From the NCBI RefSeq assembly GCF_014084105.1, contig NZ_CP048289.1:7387922-7451921 (forward strand): DNA of 64,000 nt. The letters run 5' to 3'. The notes beneath the pieces are model-generated. The model had not been told where the DNA came from and did not search any database. It saw only the letters and a list, made by a program, of their open reading frames with translations. Shown piece by piece: positions 18,542-25,396 of this stretch. The DNA is from Streptacidiphilus sp. P02-A3a. GTDB taxonomy: Bacteria > Actinomycetota > Actinomycetes > Streptomycetales > Streptomycetaceae. How positions within the stretch are numbered: the stretch's first letter is position 1; each line of letters begins with the position of its first letter. The position numbers were made by a program, and so were the translations under genes.

Positions 18542-19747
18542 ATGGGGCAGTGGAGCGACTACAGCACCGGCGAGCGGATCAAACTACTGCGCGGGCCGCA
18601 GACGCAGGAGCAGCTTGCCGGGGAGGCGGGCCTGTCGGTGCACACCATCCGCAAGGCCGAGCACGACCAGGGGCACGTCAGCCTTCAGACCTTGCTGCTG
18701 ATCTCGGCGGCGCTGCACGCGGACGTGTCGGTGATCCTGGGTCAGCAGGCTCCCCGGCGGGCGATGCAGGCAGCCGACCGGGCGATGTTGCGGGCGTTGT
18801 CCCTGGCCGTGCACGACTCGTCGGCCGGGATCGGCGCTGACGTCGAGCCTCCAGGACGGCCGGAGGTCGAAGCCGGTCTCGCCGCAGCGTGGGAAGTCTA
18901 CCGGGCAGGGAACTATGCCCGCGCCGGAGTGCTGGTTGCCCCGGCGCTGCGCGAGGCGACGGCCGCGCTGTCGTCGGCCGGTGTGCACGAGGTGTGCGCG
19001 GCTCATGGTGCCCTGGCTGACGCGTACCGGCTCGCCGCCTATGTTGCGAACCAGTTCGGGGGCCGTGATCTGGCCTATGCCGCAATCGGGCACGCGCACG
19101 TCCAGTCGGACCGTGCCGGGGATCCGGTTCGGGGCGCCTCTACAGCGTCGGGCCGGTCGTGGATCTACATGCGCGACGCGCGGCTGGACCAGGCCCAGGA
19201 GTTGGCACGGGTCTCGTACGAGTCGATCGAGCCGCGGTTCGGTGATCGGGACCTGGGGGCGCTGGCCACCTACGGGTGGCACGTGACACTGGCGGCCGTG
19301 GTGGCTGCGCGGATGGACGACGTGGACGTGGCGGACGACCTGCTGAAGCAGGGGCAGGCAGTTGCGGCGCGGATGGGTTGCGACATCACGGTCAACGGCA
19401 CCGCGTTCGGGCCGGTGACGGTTGCCGCGCAGGCGATCGGGATCAGCGTGTCGACCGGGCGGCCGGGCAAGGCGTTGGCGGACTTCGCCAGGGTGGGGGA
19501 CACCTCGGTGCTGACCACTGCGGCGCGGCGACGGATGATGCTGGATGTGGCGCTGGCACAGGCCGACGCACGGCAGTCCGATGCGGCCCTGGACACCCTG
19601 TTGGACGTCTGTTCGGAAGCGCCGGAGTGGGCACGGCATCAGGCGCTGCCCGGGGTGATCGCACAGAGGGCCAGCGCGGGCAGCGCCACGTTCGGGAAAC
19701 TGCGGCGGCTCGCCGCGATCCTGGGCACGTCCGTCGTCGTGCGGTGA
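18542..19747 (+). CDS. XRE-family HTH regulator with TPR-like C-terminal domain
   Basis: This 401-residue protein has an N-terminal helix-turn-helix of the Cro/CI type (about 9-65: GERIKLLRGPQTQEQLAGEAGLS... recognition-helix region). The long alanine-rich alpha-helical remainder resembles tetratricopeptide repeats. Such proteins are abundant in actinomycetes, where they control neighbouring accessory genes. The ATG at 18542 follows GGAGG (18530-18534). It is the first gene inside the repeat-bounded block and is separated by 216 nt from the sugar genes downstream, in the same direction. The ligand and operator are unknown; a 14-bp palindrome at 19789-19802 is a candidate binding site. Confidence 0.85.
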   Translation: MGQWSDYSTGERIKLLRGPQTQEQLAGEAGLSVHTIRKAEHDQGHVSLQTLLLISAALHADVSVILGQQAPRRAMQAADRAMLRALSLAVHDSSAGIGADVEPPGRPEVEAGLAAAWEVYRAGNYARAGVLVAPALREATAALSSAGVHEVCAAHGALADAYRLAAYVANQFGGRDLAYAAIGHAHVQSDRAGDPVRGASTASGRSWIYMRDARLDQAQELARVSYESIEPRFGDRDLGALATYGWHVTLAAVVAARMDDVDVADDLLKQGQAVAARMGCDITVNGTAFGPVTVAAQAIGISVSTGRPGKALADFARVGDTSVLTTAARRRMMLDVALAQADARQSDAALDTLLDVCSEAPEWARHQALPGVIAQRASAGSATFGKLRRLAAILGTSVVVR

Positions 19748-19788
19748 GCGACTGCAAGTAATACGCCCCGTATCACCCGCCGCCGGGG

Positions 19789-19802
19789 CAGTTCCGGAAC
19801 TG
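19789..19802. promoter_or_regulatory. 14-bp perfect palindrome, candidate operator
   Basis: CAGTTCCGGAACTG is fully palindromic and lies between the HTH regulator gene and the sugar-gene operon, 21 nt before a possible -35. Its position makes it a candidate site for the upstream regulator. No second copy was noticed. Confidence 0.45.
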
Positions 19803-19822
19803 GTACATCCCGTCAGTTCACC

Positions 19823-19850
19823 TTGGGTTACCACACGTTCACAGTAGGAC
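19823..19850 (+). promoter_or_regulatory. Possible promoter of the sugar-nucleotide/sulfur-carrier operon
   Basis: TTGGGT (19823-19828) and TAGGAC (19845-19850) are 16 nt apart, loosely matching a vegetative promoter. It would leave a leader of about 105 nt before the ATG at 19964. Confidence 0.3.
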
Positions 19851-19963
19851 GTGGTCGTTGTCCCGCCGCCCCGGATCCCGGGCACCAGCGGCGAGCGGCG
19901 CCGGGGGAACGTCATGACGGCGCATAGCCGTCGCAACATGACTTGCAGACGGGTTGAGATCTC

Positions 19964-21007
19964 ATGGACGAAGTACTCGTCACGGGTGGAGCGGGGTTCA
20001 TCGGCCGCCACCTGGCGCTGCTGCTCCACCATCAGGGCTACCAGGTCACCGCACTCGACAGGGTGGGTGACGCGAATGCCGCCCACGGTCGGCAGCACCT
20101 CGAATCGGAGGGCATCGCAGTCGTCGAAGGCAGCACCGGCGACCAGGCGCTGATGCGGCGCCTGGTCAGGGGCCACCGAGTCGTTGTCCATCTTGCGGCG
20201 CCGATCGTGGGTGTTCAGCAGAACCTCCGCACTCCGGGCTCGCAGGCCGACGCGCTGCACGACGCCACCGTGCTGGCGAGCATGCTGACCGTCGAGCACA
20301 GGCTGCTGTTCAGCTCAACGTCGGATGTGTACGGGCTGCACTCCGTGCACTACGGGGACAAACCGATGGCGGAGGACGACCTAACGGTGTACGAGAGCCC
20401 GTCCGTCAGCCGCTGGAACTACGCCAAGGCCAAGGCGCTGTCCGAGAGCGTGTTCGCGTGCAGCGCGGCCCGGACCGTCTCCGTGCGGATCTTCAACGCG
20501 TACGGTCCCGGCCTCGACTACCCGCAGGCGCGGCGGGTGATCGCGCAGTTCGTCACGGCCGTCTTCGCCGGCCAGCCGCTGCGCATCAGCGGCAGTGGCG
20601 GGCAGCGCCGCGCGTACTGCTACATCAGCGACCTCGTTGACGGAATCGGGCTCGCCCTCGGCCACGCAGCGAACCTCCCCGTCGGCGGGAACCTGGCGGT
20701 CAACCTCGGCAACCCCGATGAGTACGTGAGCGTCCACGACCTGGCCCGCTTGGTCTGCGACCTGGCTGTCGGCGGGGGCTTCGTCGCCGAGGCCCCGGCG
20801 ATCGAGCGGAGCGCCTACACGTACTCCGAGCCGTTCGACGACACCTGGAGTCGTCGCCCCGACATCACCCGCGCCCGCAGGCTCCTGGGCTACGAGCCGT
20901 CCATGGGCCTGCACGAAGGCATCACCCGGGTCCTGGGGTTCCACGCCGCCCGAACCAGCGCTCCCACCGAGCCGTGGAACAAGGAGCCATCACCGTGGCG
21001 ACTGTGA
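19964..21007 (+). CDS. NAD-dependent sugar-nucleotide epimerase/dehydratase (extended SDR)
   Basis: This 347-residue extended short-chain dehydrogenase most likely acts on an NDP-sugar. The NAD-binding motif GGAGFIG is at 8-14. The catalytic triad is intact: Ser/Thr in FSSTSDVYG (about 117-124), Tyr153 and Lys157 in NYAKAK. The sequence type is between UDP-glucuronate decarboxylases and dTDP-glucose 4,6-dehydratases, and I cannot decide the reaction. The last ~20 residues (HAARTSAPTEPWNKEPSP) look like a disordered tail. The ribosome site is weak. The stop at 21007 overlaps the next gene's start by 13 nt, so translation is probably coupled to the sulfur-carrier gene. Confidence 0.9.
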   Translation: MDEVLVTGGAGFIGRHLALLLHHQGYQVTALDRVGDANAAHGRQHLESEGIAVVEGSTGDQALMRRLVRGHRVVVHLAAPIVGVQQNLRTPGSQADALHDATVLASMLTVEHRLLFSSTSDVYGLHSVHYGDKPMAEDDLTVYESPSVSRWNYAKAKALSESVFACSAARTVSVRIFNAYGPGLDYPQARRVIAQFVTAVFAGQPLRISGSGGQRRAYCYISDLVDGIGLALGHAANLPVGGNLAVNLGNPDEYVSVHDLARLVCDLAVGGGFVAEAPAIERSAYTYSEPFDDTWSRRPDITRARRLLGYEPSMGLHEGITRVLGFHAARTSAPTEPWNKEPSPWRL

Positions 21008-21264
21008 CCGTTCCGGGCGGGTGGACGCCGACGACCGGCGGGCGCAGCACTTTCACCTACCCGGGCGACACCGTCGGTTCGATCCTCGATCGGCTCGCGG
21101 CCGACTACCCCGACCTGCGCAAGCGGATCTTCTCGGGGCAGCAGATCGCCGGGTGGATCAACGTCTACATCGGTGACGACGACGTGCGCTGGGCCGGAGG
21201 CTTGTCCGCCGCGATCGGCCCGGAGGTCGACTTGGTCATCCTGCCCGCACTGGCCGGGGGCTGA
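20995..21264 (+). CDS. ThiS/MoaD-like sulfur carrier protein
   Basis: This 89-residue protein has the ubiquitin-like beta-grasp pattern and ends in Gly-Gly (PALAGG), the C-terminus that is adenylated and thiocarboxylated in ThiS, MoaD and CysO. The TVGSILDRLAADYPDLRKRI helix and the closing DLVILPALAGG strand are characteristic of MoaD-type carriers. The GTG at 20995 is set by AAGGAG (20981-20986) and overlaps the upstream gene. No E1-like activating enzyme or sulfurtransferase gene is in the block, so activation would rely on a MoeB/ThiF homologue elsewhere. Its place among sugar-nucleotide genes suggests sulfur delivery to a small molecule, as known for 2-thiosugar pathways; this is inference. 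Confidence 0.88.
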   Translation: MATVTVPGGWTPTTGGRSTFTYPGDTVGSILDRLAADYPDLRKRIFSGQQIAGWINVYIGDDDVRWAGGLSAAIGPEVDLVILPALAGG

Positions 21265-21305
21265 CTCCCAGCCCGTACTCCAATCCCACCTATCTCGGAG
21301 AAGGC

Positions 21306-22130
21306 ATGCGAATCCTCGTCCTCGGCAGCGCCGGTCTGCTCGGCAGTGCCCTGTGCGCCTCACGCCGCTCCGGTACGGAGATCACCGGTGTTGCGCGCGC
21401 GGCGTGTGATATCACCGATCTGGCCCAGGTCACCGCAGCGGTGGCCGCTCACCAGCCCGATGCTGTGGTCAACACGGGCGCGGTGCCGGACACCCGTTCC
21501 TGCGAGGCGGATCCGGCCCGCGTGTGGCCCGTCAACGCCATCGGTGCCCGAAACTGCGCGTTCGCCGCGAACGCCGTCGGCGCCTTCTGCGTGCAGATCA
21601 GCGGCAACGTCGTCTTCCGCACCGCCGAACACGCCCGGCGCGAATGGGAACAGCCTGACAACCCCCACGGGCACCTGGCCGCCAGCAAGGCCGCCGGTGA
21701 AGGCTACGTCAGGAGCCTTGCGCACAGGCCCCTGGTCGTGCGTACGGCGTGCCTGTTCGGTGACCGTGCGGACGGCATGCCGGGCGGCCTGGTCGGCAGG
21801 ATCCGCCAGCACGCCACCGGCAGCACGCTGCACATGTCGTCCAACACGGTCACCAGCGCCGCGTACGCACCTGACGTGGCCGCCGCAGTCGTGGACCTGC
21901 TCGTCTGCGGCCAGGTCGGAGTCTTCCACCTGGTCAATCCGGGCAGCACCACCCCGGTCGACCTCGCGCGGACCGTCGTGGCCGTCACCGGGCAGCGCGC
22001 GACCGTTGAGGAGGTCGCTACTGAGCCGGAGCAGCGGTTGCTGGCGTGCGATCTCGCCGAGGTGGCCGGCATCAGGCTCCGGCCATTGGACCATGCCCTG
22101 CTCAGCTACCTCACCGGCTCGGGGAGATAG
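21306..22130 (+). CDS. RmlD-like (dTDP-4-dehydrorhamnose reductase fold) protein with altered active site
   Basis: This 274-residue protein has the RmlD fold, with GSAGLLGS at 7-14 and the DITDLAQV segment typical of the family. The usual catalytic Thr in an STD motif is replaced (S99-G100-N101). In the YxxxK position K128 is kept, but the tyrosine is Leu124 (LAASK). Such changes suggest it no longer reduces a keto-sugar in the standard way. It may bind nucleotide as a regulatory subunit, as MAT2B does, or use other residues. The ATG at 21306 is preceded by GGAGAAGGC at good distance. The stop lies 2 nt before the next start, so the gene is tightly coupled to the FGE-like gene. Confidence 0.85.
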   Translation: MRILVLGSAGLLGSALCASRRSGTEITGVARAACDITDLAQVTAAVAAHQPDAVVNTGAVPDTRSCEADPARVWPVNAIGARNCAFAANAVGAFCVQISGNVVFRTAEHARREWEQPDNPHGHLAASKAAGEGYVRSLAHRPLVVRTACLFGDRADGMPGGLVGRIRQHATGSTLHMSSNTVTSAAYAPDVAAAVVDLLVCGQVGVFHLVNPGSTTPVDLARTVVAVTGQRATVEEVATEPEQRLLACDLAEVAGIRLRPLDHALLSYLTGSGR

Positions 22131-22132
22131 TC

Positions 22133-23038
22133 GTGCTACCTGTACACGACATGGTGCCGGTGGCTGCCGGGGAGCTGACGATGGGCACCAGCGAGGAGGC
22201 CCTGGACTTCATCGCGGCCTCCCAGCACCTTCCGCGGTCCTGGTTCGAGGACGAGGCCCCGGTCCACGCCGTGGCTGTCTCGGCGTTCGCGATCGATCGG
22301 CATCCGGTCACCAACATGCAGTTCGCGGCGTTCACCGAGGCCACGGGGTACCGGACCGCCGCTGAGGAGCGCGGCTTCGGCCTGGTCTACGGCGAGCAGT
22401 TCTGGGAGGAGACCGCTGGTGCCTGCTGGCGCTCCCCCGCCGGTCCGAACCAGGTCACGGCAGCTGAGCGGCCCGAGCACCCGGTGGTGCACATCGCATG
22501 GCTGGACGCCTACGCCTATACCGCGTGGGCGCGTCTGCGATTGCCCAGCGAAGCGGAGTGGGAGTACGCGGCCCGCGGACCCGGCAGCCAACGCCTGTGG
22601 CCGTGGGGCGACGGATGGGACCCGGCCCGCTGCAACACCGCTGAGACCGCCGGCGGCGCAGCGATCACCGACATGAGCGGCTGGCGGGACTGGTGGGGGC
22701 GCTGTCGAGCCACCCGGGGGCTGCCCGGCACGACCCCGGTCGGCTCATGCCCGGGCGGCCGGTCCCCGTTCGGGGTGGCGGATCTGTCCGGGAACGTGCA
22801 GGAGTGGACCGCCAGCCCTCATCTGCCCTACGACCCCGCTCGCGACTACGGCGATCTGTATGCCCGCATCGCCGGACGCTACCGCGTAATTCGCGGGGGC
22901 AGCTGGATGCACTACCGCTGGCAGACCCGATGCGCGGAGAGGATCGCGGCCGACGTCCACTACAGCAACTTCAGCCTCGGATTCCGCTGCGCCGCCAGTC
23001 AACCCAACGCTACGTCAACTTCCTTCCCTGGCTGGTGA
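22133..23038 (+). CDS. Formylglycine-generating-enzyme-family (SUMF1/EgtB/PvdO fold) protein lacking the Cys pair
   Basis: This 301-residue protein has the FGE-sulfatase fold: PVHAVAVSAFAIDRHPVTN near 43-61, LRLPSEAEWEYAARG near 135-149, WPWGDGWDP near 156-164, ADLSGNVQEWTAS near 216-228, and the closing RGGSW...LGFRCA near 254-287. In true FGE the segment after GGS carries two copper-binding cysteines (as recalled, CHRSYC in human). Here it reads M259-H260-YRWQ-T265-R-C267, so both are replaced. It is therefore probably not a sulfatase activator, and no sulfatase gene is nearby. The family also includes EgtB-like sulfoxide synthases, interesting beside a sulfur carrier. The GTG at 22133 follows GGGGAGA by 5 nt. 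Confidence 0.88.
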   Translation: MLPVHDMVPVAAGELTMGTSEEALDFIAASQHLPRSWFEDEAPVHAVAVSAFAIDRHPVTNMQFAAFTEATGYRTAAEERGFGLVYGEQFWEETAGACWRSPAGPNQVTAAERPEHPVVHIAWLDAYAYTAWARLRLPSEAEWEYAARGPGSQRLWPWGDGWDPARCNTAETAGGAAITDMSGWRDWWGRCRATRGLPGTTPVGSCPGGRSPFGVADLSGNVQEWTASPHLPYDPARDYGDLYARIAGRYRVIRGGSWMHYRWQTRCAERIAADVHYSNFSLGFRCAASQPNATSTSFPGW

Positions 23039-23085
23039 CGGCGGTAGAGTTCGACCAGCCCGGCCTGGGCGCTCGCGCGGGTCAA

Positions 23086-23103
23086 CCCCGCGACGGTGCG
23101 GGG
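23086..23103 (+). terminator. Small GC hairpin between the FGE-like and GalE-like genes
   Basis: CCCCGC (23086-23091) pairs with GCGGGG (23098-23103) around a 6-nt loop. It may attenuate or end transcription from the preceding genes. The stem is short. Confidence 0.3.
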
Positions 23104-23138
23104 ACAGCAGACCACATCACTCCGAACAGGGGAACAGG

Positions 23139-24137
23139 GTGAAGATCCTCATCGCAGGCGGTGCCGGATTCATCGGCAGCACCATCGCATCAGCCTGTGA
23201 CGACAGCGGAGTCCGGACGGTCGTCCTGGACAACCTCGTCACCGGGCGTCGGGAGTACACCCGGGACCGCGCCTTCTACGAGGGCGACATCGCCGACGGG
23301 GACCTGATCGACCGGATCTTCGCCGAGCACCCGGACATCCACGCGGTCATCGACTGCGCCGCCCTGATCGTGGTACCGGACTCCGTTGCCGACCCGCTCG
23401 GCTACTACCGGGAGAACGTCGCCAAGGGCATCCAGTTCATCGACCATCTGGTGCGCAACGGCTGCCCCCGGCTGCTCTTCAGCTCCTCCGCCTCGATCTA
23501 CCGAGCCGACCCCGGCGATTTCTCCGTGGACGAGACCTCCGCCATCGAGGCCTTGAGCCCCTACGCCCGCACCAAGGCCATCTTCGAGACGATCCTGCGT
23601 GACATCGCCGCCTCCGGCGCCCTCAAGGTCATCTCGCTGCGGTACTTCAACCCGATCGGCGCGGACCCCCAGCTACGCACCGGGCTGCAGATCCGCAAGC
23701 CCACACATGCCCTGGGCAAGATGATCGACGTCCACAACGCCGGAGAGCAGTTCACCATCACCGGAACCAACTGGCCGACCCGCGACGGCTCCGGTATCCG
23801 CGACTACGTCCACGTGTGGGACCTCGCCCGCGCGCACGTCAACGCCGTCCGCCGGTTTGACGACGTCACTGATCCGGACCCCTACCGCGTCATCAATCTA
23901 GGCACCGGCGACGGAACCACCGTGCGAGAGCTCATCGCAGCCTTCGAGGGTGTGATCGGTCAGAAGCTGTCCTGCGTCGAGACCGGCCCGCGCCCCGGCG
24001 ACACCGCTGGCGCCTACACCCGCAGCAGCCTCGCACAGGAACTCCTTGACTGGAAGCCCCAGCTGTCCATTGAGGACGGCATTCGTGACTCCCTGCGCTG
24101 GTACGCCAAGCGCGATACGGTGATCGACACCGACTAG
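23139..24137 (+). CDS. UDP-glucose 4-epimerase-like NAD-dependent epimerase
   Basis: This 332-residue extended SDR is most like GalE, which interconverts UDP-glucose and UDP-galactose. The NAD motif GGAGFIG is at 7-13. The active-site Ser is in FSSSASIY (about 114-121), with Tyr142 and Lys146 in PYARTK. The RYFNPIGADP and RDYVHVWDLARAH segments are typical GalE substrate- and dimer-region features. The GTG at 23139 is preceded by a weak GGGGAACAGG. It lies 100 nt after the FGE-like gene, so it may be a separate transcription unit. It is the last intact gene in the repeat-bounded block. Confidence 0.9.
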   Translation: MKILIAGGAGFIGSTIASACDDSGVRTVVLDNLVTGRREYTRDRAFYEGDIADGDLIDRIFAEHPDIHAVIDCAALIVVPDSVADPLGYYRENVAKGIQFIDHLVRNGCPRLLFSSSASIYRADPGDFSVDETSAIEALSPYARTKAIFETILRDIAASGALKVISLRYFNPIGADPQLRTGLQIRKPTHALGKMIDVHNAGEQFTITGTNWPTRDGSGIRDYVHVWDLARAHVNAVRRFDDVTDPDPYRVINLGTGDGTTVRELIAAFEGVIGQKLSCVETGPRPGDTAGAYTRSSLAQELLDWKPQLSIEDGIRDSLRWYAKRDTVIDTD

Positions 24138-24227
24138 AGCCCCGGCGGCCATCACACCCCAGGGCTGGTCCGAGGCACGAAGCAGCCCCGCACCTCGGTA
24201 CGGGACGCAGCTGTAGTCCGGTCTCCG

Positions 24228-24410
24228 TCACCCGGCGGAGCGCGGCACACGCGGGCCCTCCGACCCGGACCGGCCGGTCCAGCGCCTGTACAGCTCGGGG
24301 TGAGAGCAGCCAGGACGGCTCGGCCGAGTCGGAGACCTGTGTCGCGCGCAGCTGTCCAGCAACGCCTCGGCGAGGTAGTCGCCTGTCAGCACGGCGCGAA
24401 GGCCGATCGG
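24228..24410 (-). pseudogene. Possible coding remnant at the right edge of the block
   Basis: The 338-nt space 24138-24475 has no complete gene. On the minus strand, a frame from the repeat edge (24410) to a TGA at 24228 reads like protein (RAVLTGDYLAEALLDSCAR, then HPELYRRWTGRSG). It uses codons unlike the flanking core genes (ACA, TTG, AGG, ACT). It has no ribosome site and runs straight into the repeat, as a gene truncated by the insertion would. I cannot name a family, and it may be chance. Confidence 0.25.
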
Positions 24411-24412
24411 CC
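24401..24412. repeat. 12-bp palindrome at the right repeat edge
   Basis: GGCCGATCGGCC is a perfect palindrome overlapping the first two bases of the right 30-bp repeat. It has no counterpart at the left copy. Confidence 0.5.
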
Positions 24413-24440
24413 GGGGGCGCGGGGCCGTCCGCGTTCGGCG
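24411..24440. repeat. Right copy of the 30-bp direct repeat
   Basis: Identical to 18340-18369. Here only the right arm of the original terminator hairpin is present. It lies 36 nt beyond the rbpA stop, where a terminator for rbpA would be expected. Confidence 0.95.
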
Positions 24441-24475
24441 CGGGTGGCGGCGCGGGACCGGGGCCGTCGCCGGGG

Positions 24476-24811
24476 TCAGATCTCGCCGCGGAGCCGGGCC
24501 AGGGCTTCGGCCAGGATGGCCTCGCCGTCGGCGTCGCTGCGGCGTTCGCGGACGTAGGCGAGGTGGGTCTTGTAGGGCTCGGTACGCGGCGGCGCCGGGG
24601 GGTTGTCCTCGTCCGGTCCGGCCGGGAAGCCGCAGCGCTGGCAGTCCCAGGTCTCCGGGAGTTGCGCGTCGGAGGCGAACGAGGGACGGGTCTCGTGCCC
24701 GTTGGCACACCAGAAGGAGATCCGCAGCCGGGGAGCGGACTCGCCCCGCTCGGCCTCGCCCATGGGTCCCGCACCGACCCTGCTGCCACGGATAGCGTTG
24801 CCACTTGCCAC
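24476..24811 (-). CDS. rbpA: RbpA-family RNA polymerase-binding protein
   Basis: This 111-residue protein begins MASGNAIRGSRVGAGPMGEAE, which matches the N-terminal core-binding tail of RbpA-type proteins. It carries a zinc-ribbon-like set C35, H39, C57 and C60 (WCANGHE; CQRC). The C-terminal helix YVRERRSDADGEAILAEALARLR resembles the sigma-interacting helix of the family. RbpA binds RNA polymerase and the principal sigma factor and stimulates transcription in actinobacteria. The sequence differs from the classical RbpA (which ends THWDMLMERR, as recalled), so this may be the second paralogue. The start is the GTG at 24811. It is the last gene of the pgk-tpiA-secG-rbpA series. Confidence 0.8.
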   Translation of the reverse strand: MASGNAIRGSRVGAGPMGEAERGESAPRLRISFWCANGHETRPSFASDAQLPETWDCQRCGFPAGPDEDNPPAPPRTEPYKTHLAYVRERRSDADGEAILAEALARLRGEI

Positions 24812-25056
24812 AGTGTGACTCCCTGTGTGATGGTGCGAAGCGTTAGCCGCCCGGGAGCACCCGCAGCACAGAGCCCGGTCCCCAGGGTCTTCCGGTCGCC
24901 CCCGCGTCAGCGGCACGCGGCAGTGCACGGACCGCAACGAGTACGGTCCGTCACCGCTGCGGGCGACAGCTGTCACCATGATAGGCGGCCGGGCAACGAC
25001 CCGTCAGTTGTCACACGGACGGGCTACCCCAGGGTGTATGGGCGTTCGCGCCTCGT

Positions 25057-25296
25057 TCAGCCGTTCTTGGCCTTCATCAGCAGCGACAGGATGATGATGC
25101 AGGCGAACCAGCCGACGCCGACGAAGATGGTGATCCGGTCCAGGTTGCGCTCGGCCACGGCCGAACCGCCACCGGTGGAGGAGACACCGCCACCGAACAT
25201 GTCGGACAGACCGCCGCCCTTGCCCTTGTGGAGCAGGACCAGGACGACCATCAACGCGCTGAAGATGATCAGCGCGATCGAGAAGCCAGCGATCAC
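25057..25296 (-). CDS. secG: SecG preprotein translocase subunit
   Basis: SecG is the small accessory subunit of the SecYEG channel. With the GTG at 25296 the protein has 79 residues and two membrane helices (about 2-22 and 54-76). The conserved cytoplasmic loop KGKGGGLSDMFGGG lies between them. The frame extends further upstream, but the family starts directly with the first helix (VIAGFSIALI). It lies between tpiA and rbpA on the same strand, an arrangement typical of streptomycetes. Confidence 0.95.
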   Translation of the reverse strand: MIAGFSIALIIFSALMVVLVLLHKGKGGGLSDMFGGGVSSTGGGSAVAERNLDRITIFVGVGWFACIIILSLLMKAKNG

Positions 25297-25396
25297 GGCG
25301 GAGCCAATCTCTTGTGTGGATGTTGGGGCTGTGGATAGGGCCGGAGCGGCGGCTGGCGCCACTGCTCCGGCCCTAGAGTACGACGGGCGGGGCCAG

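Larger units (their letters stand above)
18340..24440. mobile_element. Putative genomic insertion bounded by a 30-bp direct repeat
   Basis: A perfect 30-bp direct repeat (18340-18369 and 24411-24440) frames six genes between two core blocks (pgl before, rbpA-secG-tpiA-pgk after). Without the insert, pgl and rbpA would be convergent neighbours sharing one terminator. The repeat is the right arm of that terminator plus ten bases. Inside, codon use looks looser by eye, with more A/T third positions than the flanking core genes. No integrase, transposase or terminal inverted repeat was found, so the transfer mechanism is unknown. The repeat is seen directly; insertion is an inference. Confidence 0.5.

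Noticed and set aside
22133-23038. Calling the FGE-family protein a sulfatase activator
   Set aside because: The catalytic cysteine pair is absent and no sulfatase gene is nearby.
18340-24440. A search for an integrase, excisionase, transposase or tRNA target at the block ends
   Set aside because: None was seen; the block is therefore called only a putative insertion on the strength of the repeat and the split terminator.
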